This document shows positions 7,359-16,181 of a stretch of 64,000 nt of DNA, one piece after another. The position numbers and the translations under genes are program-made. The stretch is taken from positions 372,001 through 436,000 of the forward strand of contig NZ_LIPD01000002.1 in assembly GCF_001905545.1 (NCBI RefSeq). Reading direction: 5' to 3'. Source of the stretch: Streptomyces sp. CB02056 (GTDB lineage Bacteria > Actinomycetota > Actinomycetes > Streptomycetales > Streptomycetaceae). The notes under the pieces were generated by a model that worked only from the letters and a program-made list of their open reading frames with translations, had not been told where the DNA came from and did not search any database. Each line of letters opens with the position of its first letter. The stretch's first letter is position 1.

Positions 7359-8960
7359 ATGTCCGGAGGGCGGCCTATTCTCCTGACGGACACTCACCGT
7401 CGGTCCGCCCGACGCGCTGAGGCAACACGGGGTCCGTACGGCGGGGAGGTCGAGATCGCTACCGACTGTGGAGGCTCGACCCTGCCGCGAGGGGCGGCGC
7501 ACTACCTGGTGGTGGTGCCGGTGGCGGCGCTGTGCTGCCTGGTGCCGCTGCTGCCCGCCGCGGCCGCCCCCGGGGGGCCGCACTGGCTCGGCGCGCCGGT
7601 GGACTGGCCCAAGGTCGCGCTGCTGGCCTTCCTGCACGGCTGCTGGGAGTCCCTGGCCCAGGGCCTGCCCACGCCCTGCCTGGTGCTGGTGCGCCGGCTG
7701 CTGCGCCGGCCGGCGCTGCCCGAGCGGACGCCCGCCCGGCCCGGGGTGAACACCTTCTTCCCGGTGCTGTTCGCCGGGGTGCTGATGCTCCCGCCGGCCG
7801 CCGCCGCCCTGGTGGCCGCCCCGGCCGCGCTGCTCGGCGGACCGAGCGGGCGCGGCTGCCGCCCGCGCCAGCTGTTCAACGGCTCCCAGCTCGCGCTGTG
7901 CGCCTTCGCCTCCTCCGTCGCCTTCCACCTGCTGCACGGCCCGCAGCTGCTGCTCGGCTCCCGCTTCCCGGCCGCACTGCTGCCCGGATTCGCCGCCGTC
8001 GCGGTGTTCTGCCTGGTCAACGGGGTGGTGGTGGGCGTCATGCTGATGCTCAGCGAGGGCCGCCGGCCCGGGGTGCTGCTGAGCGGGGCGCACGCGTCCT
8101 GCGGGCTGCCGGTGCTGGTGCACGCGGCCGGCGGGCTGATGGTCGCGGTGCTCTGGCAGGGCCCGTACGGCGCGTTCGCGGCGCTGCTCGCGCTGCTGCC
8201 GCTGTCCATCTCGGCCTGGGTGTTCGCCCAGGGCCAGCGCGAGCGGGACGCCCACCAGGCCACCGTGCAGTCGCTGGTGCAGGCCGTGGAGATCAAGGAC
8301 TCCTACACCCGGGGCCACAGCGAACGGGTCGGCCGGGCCTCGGTGCTGATCGCCACTCAGCTCGGCATGGAGGCCGAGCGGCTGCGCACCCTGCGCTTCG
8401 CGGGCATCCTGCACGACGTCGGCAAGCTCGGCGTGGCCACCGAGCTGCTGCGCAGAAACGGTCCCCTGACCGAGGCCGAGCGCCGGGCGGTGGAGATCCA
8501 CCCGGTGTACGGGTACGAGCTGGTGCGCGGGATCGACTTCCTCGGCGAGGCGCATGCCGGGATCCTGCACCACCACGAGCGGCTGGACGGCCGGGGCTAC
8601 CCGAGCGGGCTGGCCGGCGAGCGGATCCCCGAGTTCGCCCGGATCATCTCGGTCGCCGACGCCTTCGACTCGATGACCTCCACCCGCTCCTACCGGCGCG
8701 GCCGCCCGGTCGGCGAGGCGGTCGCGGAGCTGGAGCGCTGCTCGGGCAGCCAGTTCGACCCGGTGATGGTGCGGGCGCTGATCGACGCGCTGGCCGGGTA
8801 CGACTGGCAGCCGGTGGTGCACTCCGAGGACTCCATCGAGGCGGTGCCGGACATCCCGCTCGGGGTGCCCGAGCCGGTCCGGGCCGCCCCGGGCCAGGTC
8901 GCCCCGGGCCGGGTGCCGCCCCAGGGCGGCGGGAGCGTCCCCGCGGCCGGGCAGCCGTGA
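7359..8960 (+). CDS. Membrane HD-GYP-type metal-dependent phosphohydrolase
   Basis: A 533-residue protein from ATG 7359; the frame is open to 7311, and a GTG near 7509 is another possible start. The N-terminal half has about seven hydrophobic helices (a MASE-like sensor region, about 45-300). The C-terminal half is a canonical HD-GYP domain: HSERV, ILHDVGKLGV (HD), HHHERLDGRGYP (GYP) and SVADAFDSMTS. HD-GYP enzymes usually break down cyclic di-GMP, a key developmental signal in streptomycetes; activity here is inferred from intact motifs. The stop overlaps the start of the next gene (GTGA), which encodes a related degenerate protein. A BldM-like palindrome precedes the gene. Confidence 0.85.
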   Translation: MSGGRPILLTDTHRRSARRAEATRGPYGGEVEIATDCGGSTLPRGAAHYLVVVPVAALCCLVPLLPAAAAPGGPHWLGAPVDWPKVALLAFLHGCWESLAQGLPTPCLVLVRRLLRRPALPERTPARPGVNTFFPVLFAGVLMLPPAAAALVAAPAALLGGPSGRGCRPRQLFNGSQLALCAFASSVAFHLLHGPQLLLGSRFPAALLPGFAAVAVFCLVNGVVVGVMLMLSEGRRPGVLLSGAHASCGLPVLVHAAGGLMVAVLWQGPYGAFAALLALLPLSISAWVFAQGQRERDAHQATVQSLVQAVEIKDSYTRGHSERVGRASVLIATQLGMEAERLRTLRFAGILHDVGKLGVATELLRRNGPLTEAERRAVEIHPVYGYELVRGIDFLGEAHAGILHHHERLDGRGYPSGLAGERIPEFARIISVADAFDSMTSTRSYRRGRPVGEAVAELERCSGSQFDPVMVRALIDALAGYDWQPVVHSEDSIEAVPDIPLGVPEPVRAAPGQVAPGRVPPQGGGSVPAAGQP

Positions 8961-10408
8961 GGGCCCCCGGGCGGGCGGCTGCCGGGCGGGCGGCCTCCGG
9001 TGGCGCGGCTTCCGGTGGTGCCGGTGCCGCCGCCGGGCGGGAGCTGTTCGGGCCCGGGGTGTCCGGGCCCCGGGCACTGCGGCGCGTGGTCCTCGGCCGC
9101 GCGCCCTGCGGGCGCACCGCGCGCGCGGTGCACGCGGCGGCCGCCGCGCTGCTGGCGCTCGCGCTGGGCGCCGTCGCGGTGCGCGGGGTCGCGGAGCCCC
9201 GGGTCGCGCTGGCGTTCACCGTGCTGATCGCGCTCGGCGAATGCGTCCGCATCACCCTTCCGGGGGATCGGGAGCAGGCGCCGATCGGCGCGGCCGGTGC
9301 GCTGGCGTACGCCCTGCTCGGGCCGCTGCGCGGGGTGCCGACCGCGCACGGGACGCTCCAGGTGGTCGCGGTGACCGGGGCCGGCCTGCTGCTGGGCCGG
9401 CTGGCCGGCCTCGTCCTGCCGGACCGGGCCCTGCCGGACGGCCCCGGGCGCCCGCACCGCCGTCCGCCCTGGGCCGACCCGGCCCGCCGCGACGGCGCCG
9501 CCCGCCGGGTGCTCGCCGTCGGCTTCGCGGGCGCCGTCTTCCAGCCGCTCTACAACGGCGGCATGGTCGATCGCTTCTCGCCCGAGGGCCCGGCGTACGG
9601 GGTGTTCCTGACCGCCGTCGCCGCGCTGGCCGCGCTCTGCGACGCGACCCTGGCGGCGCTGCTGCGCCGCTCCGGCGGCGGGCTGCGGTTCCCGGCGGCG
9701 CTGGAGGACGAGCTGCGCTCGCTGTTCGGCATCGGCTCGGCGATCGTCGCCACCGGGATGCTGGTCAGCCTCGCGGCCGGCGAGGTCGGGCTGTGGGCGC
9801 TGCCGCTGTTCTGCACCCCGCTGCTGCTCGCCCAGGTGTCCTTCCGGCGCGCCGCCGCCGTGCGGGCCACCACCGGGCAGACCATCGCCAGCCTCGCCCG
9901 GGCCACCGAGGTGGCCGGGTACACCCCGCACGGGCACGCGCGCCGGGTCGCGGACACGGCGTGCGCGCTGGGCCGCGAGCTGGGTCTGGGCACCCGCGAG
10001 CTCGCCCTGCTGGAGTACGCCGCGCTGATGCACGACGTCGGCCAGCTGTCCCTGGTCGAACCGGTGCCGGACGGCGCCACCGCGCTGCTGCCCGAGGCCG
10101 AGCAGCAGCGGATCGCCCGCCTCGGCAGCGAGGTGATCAGCCGCACCGGGGTGCCCCGGCAGGTCGCCGAGCAGGTCGCCCGGCTGGCCGACCCGTGCAC
10201 CGGGCCCGCCTCGGGCGACGGCCCGGTGCCGCTCGCCTCCCGGATCATCCGGGTCGCCAACGCCCACGACGACCTGCTCACGGCGGCCCGCGGCCGGGGC
10301 GTCGGCGAGGCCGTCGGGCGGCTGGAGGCGCTGGAGGCCCTGCGGCTGGGCCGGGGCCGGGTCTACGACGCCCGCGTGGTGGACGCCCTGGCCAGGGTGG
10401 GCGGCTAG
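8957..10408 (+). CDS. Membrane protein with degenerate HD domain (paralogue/partner of the HD-GYP protein)
   Basis: A 483-residue protein from GTG 8957, translationally coupled to the gene before it. It has a Gly/Ala-rich start, about six hydrophobic helices and a C-terminal HD-like domain. It keeps the first histidine (TPHGHARRV) and the HD pair (LMHDVGQLSL), but the GYP loop is missing (the corresponding stretch reads QVARLADPCTGPASGDG) and the second metal motif is changed from VADAFD to VANAHD. Reduced or altered phosphodiesterase activity, or a regulatory subunit role, is likely. The stop codon TAG coincides with the left end of a small mobile element. Confidence 0.78.
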   Translation: MRAPGRAAAGRAASGGAASGGAGAAAGRELFGPGVSGPRALRRVVLGRAPCGRTARAVHAAAAALLALALGAVAVRGVAEPRVALAFTVLIALGECVRITLPGDREQAPIGAAGALAYALLGPLRGVPTAHGTLQVVAVTGAGLLLGRLAGLVLPDRALPDGPGRPHRRPPWADPARRDGAARRVLAVGFAGAVFQPLYNGGMVDRFSPEGPAYGVFLTAVAALAALCDATLAALLRRSGGGLRFPAALEDELRSLFGIGSAIVATGMLVSLAAGEVGLWALPLFCTPLLLAQVSFRRAAAVRATTGQTIASLARATEVAGYTPHGHARRVADTACALGRELGLGTRELALLEYAALMHDVGQLSLVEPVPDGATALLPEAEQQRIARLGSEVISRTGVPRQVAEQVARLADPCTGPASGDGPVPLASRIIRVANAHDDLLTAARGRGVGEAVGRLEALEALRLGRGRVYDARVVDALARVGG

Positions 10409-10582
10409 CGCCCGTCCTCGAACTCGCGTCTGCGGGGCGACGCCGGGGCACGCACCTCGCCGCGTTGTCGTCGGTCGCCAATGCTCCGCAGTGGCTCCCT
10501 CCTCCGCCTTGCGATGCACGCACCCCAACGCCGCCCCGCCCGCCCTCCGGGCGGACGACGGGAGTTTGAAGACAGGCCCTAG
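10406..10582. mobile_element. MITE-like element, copy A (non-autonomous, about 175 bp)
   Basis: The right end reads GACAGGCCCTAG and the left end TAGCGCCCGTCCTCGAACTC. Its reverse complement matches the element at 29186-29391 almost base for base except for an internal insert there. Ends are imperfect inverted repeats of about 22 bases and are flanked by CTAG, the kind of duplication made by IS5-family (IS427-type) transposases. No ORF for a transposase is inside. The left-end sequence recurs just outside the right end (10581-10605), so an element end is repeated here. Confidence 0.75.
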
Positions 10583-10908
10583 CGCCCGTCCTCGAACTCG
10601 GGTCCGCGGGGCCCGTACGGCCGGGCGGAGCAGGGTCCGCGGGCCCGTACGGCCCGGGCCGTCGGCCGCCGCCGCGGGGCCCGGGATGCGGGTTCCGGCC
10701 GTCAGGGGTTGAGCGGGCGGCATCGGACAGGCAGGCTGGGGAGGGGCGGGCCCCAACCTCGGCGGTGGGGAGCGCGGGCGGGGGCGGGCGTGGTTGGATG
10801 CGGTCGTAGCGTGGAACACCGACCCGGGGCACCGGGCCCGGGCGCCCTCCGAGGCGGTACGGGCACGGTGGCACGGGACTTGAGCGGACGACGACGGCAG
10901 GGACGAAC
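10583..10908. other. Intergenic region with a partial element end and short GC-rich repeats
   Basis: The segment begins with a second copy of the element's left end (CGCCCGTCCTCGAACTCG), followed by two close copies of a GGTCCGCGGGGCCCGTACGG-like unit at about 10601 and 10632. The last 100 bases should contain the promoter for the TPR gene, but no clear -10/-35 pair could be recognised. No gene is supported here. Confidence 0.5.
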
Positions 10909-11901
10909 GTGAGGATCTTCCACCGGGCACGGCACCGGCCGTCCGCCACCTGGCGGCAGACGACCGACCGGGCCTTCACGCTGATCGGCGACGGCCGCTA
11001 CGAGGACGCCGGCGCCCTGCTGGTGATGGCCGCCGACCTGGAGCCGTGGCTCTCCGACTCCTGGTTCAACCTCGCCCTGCTGCACAAGTTCCGCCGGGAC
11101 TGGGAGCAGGCCCGCTCGGCCGGCCTGCGCGCCGTCGCCCTGCTGGACCGCGAGCACGGCGCCCCGGACTGGTGGAACCTCGGCATCACCGCCACCGCCC
11201 TCCAGGACTGGCCGCTGGCCCGCCGCGCCTGGCAGGCGTACGGGCTGAAGCTGTCCGGCGGCCCCGGAGCGCAGCCGGACGGCCCGGTCAGCCTGGACCT
11301 CGGCACCACCCCGGTGCGGCTGTCCCCGGACGGCGAGTCCGAGGTGGTCTGGGGCCGCCGGCTGGACCCGGCCCGGATCGAGGTGCTGTCCATCCCGCTG
11401 CCCTCCTCCGGCCGCCGCTGGGGCGAGGTGGTGCTGCACGACGGCGCCCCGCACGGCGAGCGGGTCACCGACGGCGTCGCCTACCCGGTGTTCGACGAGA
11501 TCGAGCTGTGGGCGCCCTCCCCGGTGCCGACGTACGTGGTGCTGCTGCAGGCCGCCACCGCCGGGGACCGGGACGCGCTGGAGCGGCTGGTCGCCGACGC
11601 CGGCTACGCGGCCGAGGACTGGACCTCCTCGGTGCGGCTGCTGTGCCGCGCCTGCTCGGAGAGCCGGATGGCCTCCGACGACGGGGTCGCCGCCCACCAC
11701 GACCCGCACGACGACGGTGACGCCGCCCACCCCGGCCACCTCAGCCACCTCAGCCAGGGCGGCGCGGCCGGGATGTCCTGGCTGGTCGAGCGCGAGTGCG
11801 GGATCGCCGCCCCGGCCCACCTGGTGCGCACCCTGCTGGACCGCTGGGTCGCGTCCGCCCCGGGAAGCCGGGCGTACCGGGACCTCGAAGAAGTGTGCTG
11901 A
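10909..11901 (+). CDS. Tetratricopeptide repeat protein
   Basis: A 330-residue protein starting with GTG 10909. Residues 15-110 form at least two TPR helical hairpins ([20 protein letters not shown], then [20 protein letters not shown] and [20 protein letters not shown]). The remainder (about 130-330) is a less recognisable domain rich in acidic and aromatic residues, with a His/Asp-rich stretch near 262-278 ([15 protein letters not shown]). No signal peptide is seen, so it is probably cytoplasmic. It precedes the deformylase gene by 43 bases. The molecular role is unknown; TPRs suggest protein-protein contacts. Confidence 0.78.
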   Translation: MRIFHRARHRPSATWRQTTDRAFTLIGDGRYEDAGALLVMAADLEPWLSDSWFNLALLHKFRRDWEQARSAGLRAVALLDREHGAPDWWNLGITATALQDWPLARRAWQAYGLKLSGGPGAQPDGPVSLDLGTTPVRLSPDGESEVVWGRRLDPARIEVLSIPLPSSGRRWGEVVLHDGAPHGERVTDGVAYPVFDEIELWAPSPVPTYVVLLQAATAGDRDALERLVADAGYAAEDWTSSVRLLCRACSESRMASDDGVAAHHDPHDDGDAAHPGHLSHLSQGGAAGMSWLVERECGIAAPAHLVRTLLDRWVASAPGSRAYRDLEEVC

Positions 11902-11944
11902 GTACCCTGGTGAGGTAACGCGTACACCGACGGAAGCGGAAGAC

Positions 11945-12586
11945 ATGGCGGAGCAGGCCGAGCAGCACGAGCACGAGCACGACGTGGAGGGGACGGCGGC
12001 CGAGGCGCCCGTGAAGGTGATCGGTGAGGAGCCCGACCTCAGCAAGGGCACCGCCCGCCCGATCACCGTCGTCGGCAACCCGGTGCTGCACCGCGAGGTC
12101 AAGGACGTCACCGTCTTCGACGGTGAGCTGTCCGCGCTGATCGACGACATGTTCCAGTCGATGTACGCCGCCGAGGGTGTCGGCCTCGCCGCCAACCAGA
12201 TCGGCGTCGACCTCAAGGTCTTCGTCTACGACTGCCCGGACGACGAGGGCGTGCGCCACATCGGCCACGTGATCAACCCCGTGCTGGAGGAGTACCCGGC
12301 CGACCGCCGCCGCGTCCTGGACGACGGCAACGAGGGCTGCCTCTCCGTCCCGACCGCCTACGCCGAGCTGGCCCGCCCGGACTACGCCGCGGTCACCGGC
12401 GTCGACAAGGACGGTCAGCCGATCCGCGTCGAGGGCACCGGCTTCTTCTCGCGCTGCCTCCAGCACGAGACCGACCACCTCTACGGCACCCTCTACATCG
12501 ACAAGCTGTCGAAGCGGGACCGCAAGGACGCCCTGAAGCAGATGGCCGAGGGCACCCCGAAGTACGCGACCGTGGCGAACGACTGA
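11945..12586 (+). CDS. def: Peptide deformylase
   Basis: A 213-residue protein. The three deformylase motifs are present: [10 protein letters not shown] (78-87), EGCLSVP (130-136) and QHETDHLYG (173-181). C132, H174 and H178 bind the metal and E175 is catalytic. It removes the formyl group from nascent N-terminal methionine. There is an extra N-terminal extension of about 40 residues rich in His/Glu ([12 protein letters not shown]). The C-terminus is longer than E. coli Def, as in other streptomycete enzymes. A strong terminator follows. Confidence 0.95.
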   Translation: MAEQAEQHEHEHDVEGTAAEAPVKVIGEEPDLSKGTARPITVVGNPVLHREVKDVTVFDGELSALIDDMFQSMYAAEGVGLAANQIGVDLKVFVYDCPDDEGVRHIGHVINPVLEEYPADRRRVLDDGNEGCLSVPTAYAELARPDYAAVTGVDKDGQPIRVEGTGFFSRCLQHETDHLYGTLYIDKLSKRDRKDALKQMAEGTPKYATVAND

Positions 12587-12600
12587 CGGTCCGTCGCACG

Positions 12601-12635
12601 CGAGGGCCGGGACACCGCTGGTGTCCCGGCCCTCG
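12601..12635. terminator. Bidirectional terminator between def and the epimerase gene
   Basis: A perfect 16-bp inverted repeat beginning CGAGGGCCGGGACACC with a three-base loop, placed between convergent genes. Confidence 0.85.
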
Positions 12636-12670
12636 GCGTTCCGTGGGGCGGTCCGGTGCGGGGGAGCGGC

Positions 12671-13654
12671 TCAGGACTCGCCGTGCTGGCCGCGGGAGAA
12701 GATGGTCGGGCTGCCGGGGAGCTCCGGGTTCGCGCCGAGGTGGTCGGCCAGGTCGCGCACCCCCTCGGCGAGCGAGACCGCCGGCCGGTAGCCGAGGCCC
12801 TGGAGCTTGGAGATGTCGCCGACCAGCCGGTAGGTGTCGTCCTCGATCTCCGGGATCACGCTGACCTCGGGGGTGACGCCGGTGGCCTCGCCGATCGTGT
12901 TGACGAGGTCGCGCATCGAGACCTCCGTACCGGAGCCGATGTTGAACACCTCGCCCAGCTCGGCCCGGTCGGCGATCGTCAGCAGCCCCTGGACCAGGTC
13001 GGTGACGTGGACGAAGTCGCGGGTCTTCCGGTCGATGTCGCCCACGATCTGGATGGGCTGGTGGTTGAGGTGCCAGCGCAGGAACCGGCCGACCTCGACC
13101 ATCGCCTCGTGCGGGTTCTCGCCCGGCCCGTAGACGCAGAACGGGCGGCCGACCACCACCGGCAGACCGCAGGCGCGGTGGAGCGCCAGGCAGGTGATCT
13201 CGCCGCTGAGCTTCGACGCGCCGTACGGGACGAAGGGGCGGGTCGGATGGTCCTCGTCCATGGGGAATTTCCGCGGAGTTCCGTAGACGGACGCGGACGA
13301 GACGTAGACGACCCGGCGGACGGACGCCTTGAGGAGGGCCTCGGCGAAGATCAGGGTGCCGAGTGCGTTGATCTCGAAGTCGAGGCGCGGCTGCGTCACC
13401 GACAGCGTGCCGTTCGCGTTCGCGGCGACGTGGAAGACCAGGTCGGCGTCGTCCACGGCCTCGGCGACGGCGTCGACCTCGCGGATGTCCAGCAGGTGCA
13501 GGGTGGTCCCGGACGGCGCCGAGATGCTCGTCGCGGTGCGGGCGTTGTCGATGATCGCCACCTCTTTCCCGAGAAAGAGAAGGGCGCTGGTCAGGTGCCT
13601 TCCGACGAAACCCAATCCGCCCGACACCAATACCTTGTCGTATTCTTCGAGCAT
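12671..13654 (-). CDS. NAD-dependent epimerase/dehydratase (extended SDR, nucleotide-sugar type)
   Basis: A 327-residue protein with the Rossmann motif GGLGFVG at residues 12-18, the active-site serine in VSSASVYG, and the YGASK (YxxxK) pair near 144-148. These mark the UDP-glucose 4-epimerase/GDP-mannose dehydratase superfamily. The substrate cannot be fixed. No clear ribosome site precedes the ATG at 13654; the upstream 50 bases are strikingly AT-rich with a TATCGATAATATG sequence next to the start, so the mRNA may be leaderless. It stands alone between a terminator and a PaaX regulator gene and could be a later acquisition. Confidence 0.82.
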   Translation of the reverse strand: MLEEYDKVLVSGGLGFVGRHLTSALLFLGKEVAIIDNARTATSISAPSGTTLHLLDIREVDAVAEAVDDADLVFHVAANANGTLSVTQPRLDFEINALGTLIFAEALLKASVRRVVYVSSASVYGTPRKFPMDEDHPTRPFVPYGASKLSGEITCLALHRACGLPVVVGRPFCVYGPGENPHEAMVEVGRFLRWHLNHQPIQIVGDIDRKTRDFVHVTDLVQGLLTIADRAELGEVFNIGSGTEVSMRDLVNTIGEATGVTPEVSVIPEIEDDTYRLVGDISKLQGLGYRPAVSLAEGVRDLADHLGANPELPGSPTIFSRGQHGES

Positions 13655-13758
13655 ATTATCGATATATCAAGCCTCGAACATATTCGCGATCCGGGAATTC
13701 GGAATCGCGTCCGTCCGGGTGAAAATCAGGCGGACAGGTGTTGCCCCGGTTCGCGCTG

Positions 13759-14628
13759 TTACGGCGCGTGGCGCTCCGGTTCGTGGTGCTCCGGCTCCGC
13801 GTCGAAGGCGCGGAAGAGCGAGAGATCGGGGGTGCGGCCGCGGATCGCGGTCCAGGCCTCGTCGAAGTCGCGCCGGACCCCGGCCGGCGGCCACGGGGCG
13901 GGCCGCAGCTCCGGGGGGAGGAGCGGGTCGAGCTCCAGGGCGTGGGTGAAGGCCTCGGCCAGGCGCAGCGCGGTGGCGACGAGTTCGACGGAGTCGCGGT
14001 CGGGGCCGAGGGGTTCCTCGGCCAGCGCCTCGGCGAGGGGCCGGTAGGCCTCGACCGTCCCGGCCGCGGGCCAGAGCTGCTCGGCGGTGGCGGCGGGGTC
14101 GGTGAAGCCCCGGCCGGTCAGGCGGGTGGCCTCCGCCGTGACCAGGTAGGCGTCGACGGTCGCCGCCGAGGCCTCGGCGGCGAGTTCGTCGAGCAGGTCG
14201 TGCGGGCTGACGTAGGCGCCGGGCGCGAGCGGGGCGGCGCCGAGCCGGGTCAGCGCGGTGCGCAGGGCGTCGCGTTCCGCCCGGTGCCGCTCGGGGACGG
14301 AGAAGGTGTAGAGGCGCCAGAGCCCGTCCCAGGGGGCGCGCCCGGCGTCCTGGGCGTAGGCGAGCGCGACGAACCGGACGTCCAGGTCCGAGCGGAGCCG
14401 GCCCGCGTCGGTCAGGACGAGCCGGCCCTTGCGGCCCCGCCCCTCCTGCCGCAGGACGCCCGCCGCCTCCAGCCGCCGTACGGCCAGCCGTACCGGCTGG
14501 TCCGCCAGGCCGGCCGCCGCGGCGACGTCGTAGACGTAGTCGAGCGGGGCGGTGCCCTGCGGGTCGAAGCAGGCCTCGACGACCGTGCGCGGCGCGGGTC
14601 GGTACGGCGCGGCGTTGTCTGCGGACAC
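13759..14628 (-). CDS. PaaX family transcriptional regulator
   Basis: A 289-residue protein from GTG 14628. The N-terminal winged-helix segment (DYVYDVAAAAGLADQPVRLA and following) is succeeded by PaaX-type sequence: WDGLWRLYTFSVPE near 100, GAYVSPHD near 137, and the C-terminal DPLLPPELRPAPWP and VRRDFDEAW. Family members repress phenylacetate-type catabolic genes and respond to CoA esters; no such pathway is adjacent, so the target is unknown. It is monocistronic, with about 75 bases to the next gene on the same strand. Confidence 0.85.
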   Translation of the reverse strand: MSADNAAPYRPAPRTVVEACFDPQGTAPLDYVYDVAAAAGLADQPVRLAVRRLEAAGVLRQEGRGRKGRLVLTDAGRLRSDLDVRFVALAYAQDAGRAPWDGLWRLYTFSVPERHRAERDALRTALTRLGAAPLAPGAYVSPHDLLDELAAEASAATVDAYLVTAEATRLTGRGFTDPAATAEQLWPAAGTVEAYRPLAEALAEEPLGPDRDSVELVATALRLAEAFTHALELDPLLPPELRPAPWPPAGVRRDFDEAWTAIRGRTPDLSLFRAFDAEPEHHEPERHAP

Positions 14629-14705
14629 GGGAGACCTCGGTTCTCGATCATGGGGCCCGGGGCTGGGGCCGTCCGGTCAATGTGCCACATCCGGCACGCG
14701 GGGCC

Positions 14706-15197
14706 TCAGGCGCCTTCCCAGGGGTAGCCGTGGCGGCGGAAGGCCGAGGCGATGGCCGCCTTCCCGCCCTCGACGTCGTCGTCGAAGAGGACCCGGCCGA
14801 CCGGTGACTCGATCCGCACCTTGCCGCCGTGGCGGAAGACGCCGCCGACCTGGTCCCGGGTGATCACCCGGCTGTCGTCGCCCTCGACGACGGTGATGCT
14901 CTCGTCCGAGATGCGCAGCGTGGCGGCGTGGTAGGTGACGAACATCCCGACCACGAGCCCGACGGCGGCGAGCGCCACCGGTCGGCCGATCACCATGGCC
15001 GGGGAGGTGAACGAGCCCAGGAAGCGCACGGTGTCCGCGTAGGGGATCGGGTGCCGGGCGGCGAACTGGAGGAGCCACGGGACGGCGAAGCCGAGGCCGG
15101 CGCCGACCGCGCCGCAGAAGGCCCAGATGACCACCTTGGTGTCGAGGGGCATCCGGAGCTCGGTCACGGCGGACTGGGCGCCGGTATCTTTCGTCAC
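14706..15197 (-). CDS. YqeB-like membrane protein
   Basis: A 163-residue protein from GTG 15197. Two hydrophobic helices (VVIWAFCGAVGAGLGFAVPW at about 28-47 and a second near 83-103) are followed by a soluble PH-like tail with LRISDESITVV and DDVEGGKAAIASAFRRHGYPW. The layout matches the actinobacterial YqeB family. The function is unknown. It is divergent from the SRPBCC gene. Confidence 0.7.
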   Translation of the reverse strand: MTKDTGAQSAVTELRMPLDTKVVIWAFCGAVGAGLGFAVPWLLQFAARHPIPYADTVRFLGSFTSPAMVIGRPVALAAVGLVVGMFVTYHAATLRISDESITVVEGDDSRVITRDQVGGVFRHGGKVRIESPVGRVLFDDDVEGGKAAIASAFRRHGYPWEGA

Positions 15198-15352
15198 ATG
15201 GACGACCGTAGCAGATTCGATAGTTTCAGGGCGTGGTCGGAGGCGCTCCGGGACGGGGCGGCGGCCCCGGTGTCACGTTTCCGACGGCTCCCCGGTCCAT
15301 CTGTCGGGCGCGGTGGCCGCAGTCCGCGCCGCCGCCGACCGAGAGAGGGGAC

Positions 15353-15832
15353 ATGACCATGGAGACCCTGACCGTCCGACGCGTCATCGCCGCACCGATC
15401 GAGGACGTGTTCGACTGGTGCGCCACCACCACCAACTACACCCGCTCCCCGCTCATCCTCCGGGCCCGCCTGGCCCGGCCGGGCGCCGGTGCGCCGTACG
15501 GCGTGGGGGCGGTGCGGGTGCACACCTGGGCGATCGGCTGGTTCCGCGAGCGGGTCACCGCGTACAACCGGCCGTACGGCTTCGACTACACGGTCGAGCG
15601 CAGCCTGCCGCCGTCCCGGCACGAACTCGGCCGGATGACCTTCACCGAGGTCCCCGGCGGGACGGAGGTCGCGTGGACGACCACCTTCCAGGTCCGCCTG
15701 CCCTTCGGCGCGGCCCTCACCCGGGCCCTGGCCAAGCCCCTCATCGCCCACACCTTCGGCCGCATCCTCGCCGCCGCCGACGCCGACCTCACCGCCGGCC
15801 GCCGACGGGCCGGGAACGGCGACGCCGGGTGA
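15353..15832 (+). CDS. SRPBCC (START/Bet v1-like) family protein
   Basis: A 159-residue protein from ATG 15353, preceded by GAGAGAGGGGAC. The opening strand-loop (LTVRRVIAAPIEDVFDWCATTTNYTRS) and long C-terminal helix (AALTRALAKPLIAHTFGRI) are typical of SRPBCC hydrophobic-ligand folds, often aromatase/cyclase-like or lipid-binding. The middle has the expected beta strands (FTEVPGGTEVAWTTTFQV). No signal peptide. The ligand is unknown. Confidence 0.78.
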   Translation: MTMETLTVRRVIAAPIEDVFDWCATTTNYTRSPLILRARLARPGAGAPYGVGAVRVHTWAIGWFRERVTAYNRPYGFDYTVERSLPPSRHELGRMTFTEVPGGTEVAWTTTFQVRLPFGAALTRALAKPLIAHTFGRILAAADADLTAGRRRAGNGDAG

Positions 15833-15863
15833 CGGCGGCGGGCGTGGTCGTGGTGGGAGTGCC

Positions 15864-15893
15864 TCCCCGCCCGGCGTGAACGCCGGGCGGGGA
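15864..15893. terminator. Bidirectional terminator
   Basis: A perfect 14-bp inverted repeat (TCCCCGCCCGGCGT) with a two-base centre, between the convergent SRPBCC gene and the small-protein gene at 15903. Confidence 0.8.
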
Positions 15894-15902
15894 CGGGGGA
15901 GT

Positions 15903-16181
15903 TCAGGGCTGCGGGGCGGTGGTGGTGATGGTGATCAGGTGGGAGGTCCAGTCGGTCATCTCGCCGACGTAGAGGGTGACGCTCCAGCTGTCGTTGCGGG
16001 AGAGGCAGGTGGCGATGCCCTGGCCGCCGCCCGGCCCGATGCAGATCCGGATGAAGTCCCGGTGGGCCTCCCGGACGGGGAGCTTGCGGACGCGCTCCCA
16101 GAGGACGGGAAGGGCGTGGTCGAGGCTGGGGAAGTCGGTGGGGAGCATGACGCCGGCGATCCCGGCCCGGACGGCGCTCAC
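15903..16181 (-). CDS. Small conserved-looking hypothetical protein, coupled to the HATPase gene
   Basis: A 92-residue protein from GTG 16181, whose GTGA overlaps the stop of the HATPase gene. It has no signal peptide or membrane helix. The C-terminal part looks like a small beta domain (IRICIGPGGGQGIATCLS, SWSVTLYVGEMTDWTSHLI). I do not recognise the family. Coupling suggests it works with the ATP-binding protein or the linked WhiJ-like regulator. Confidence 0.65.
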   Translation of the reverse strand: MSAVRAGIAGVMLPTDFPSLDHALPVLWERVRKLPVREAHRDFIRICIGPGGGQGIATCLSRNDSWSVTLYVGEMTDWTSHLITITTTAPQP

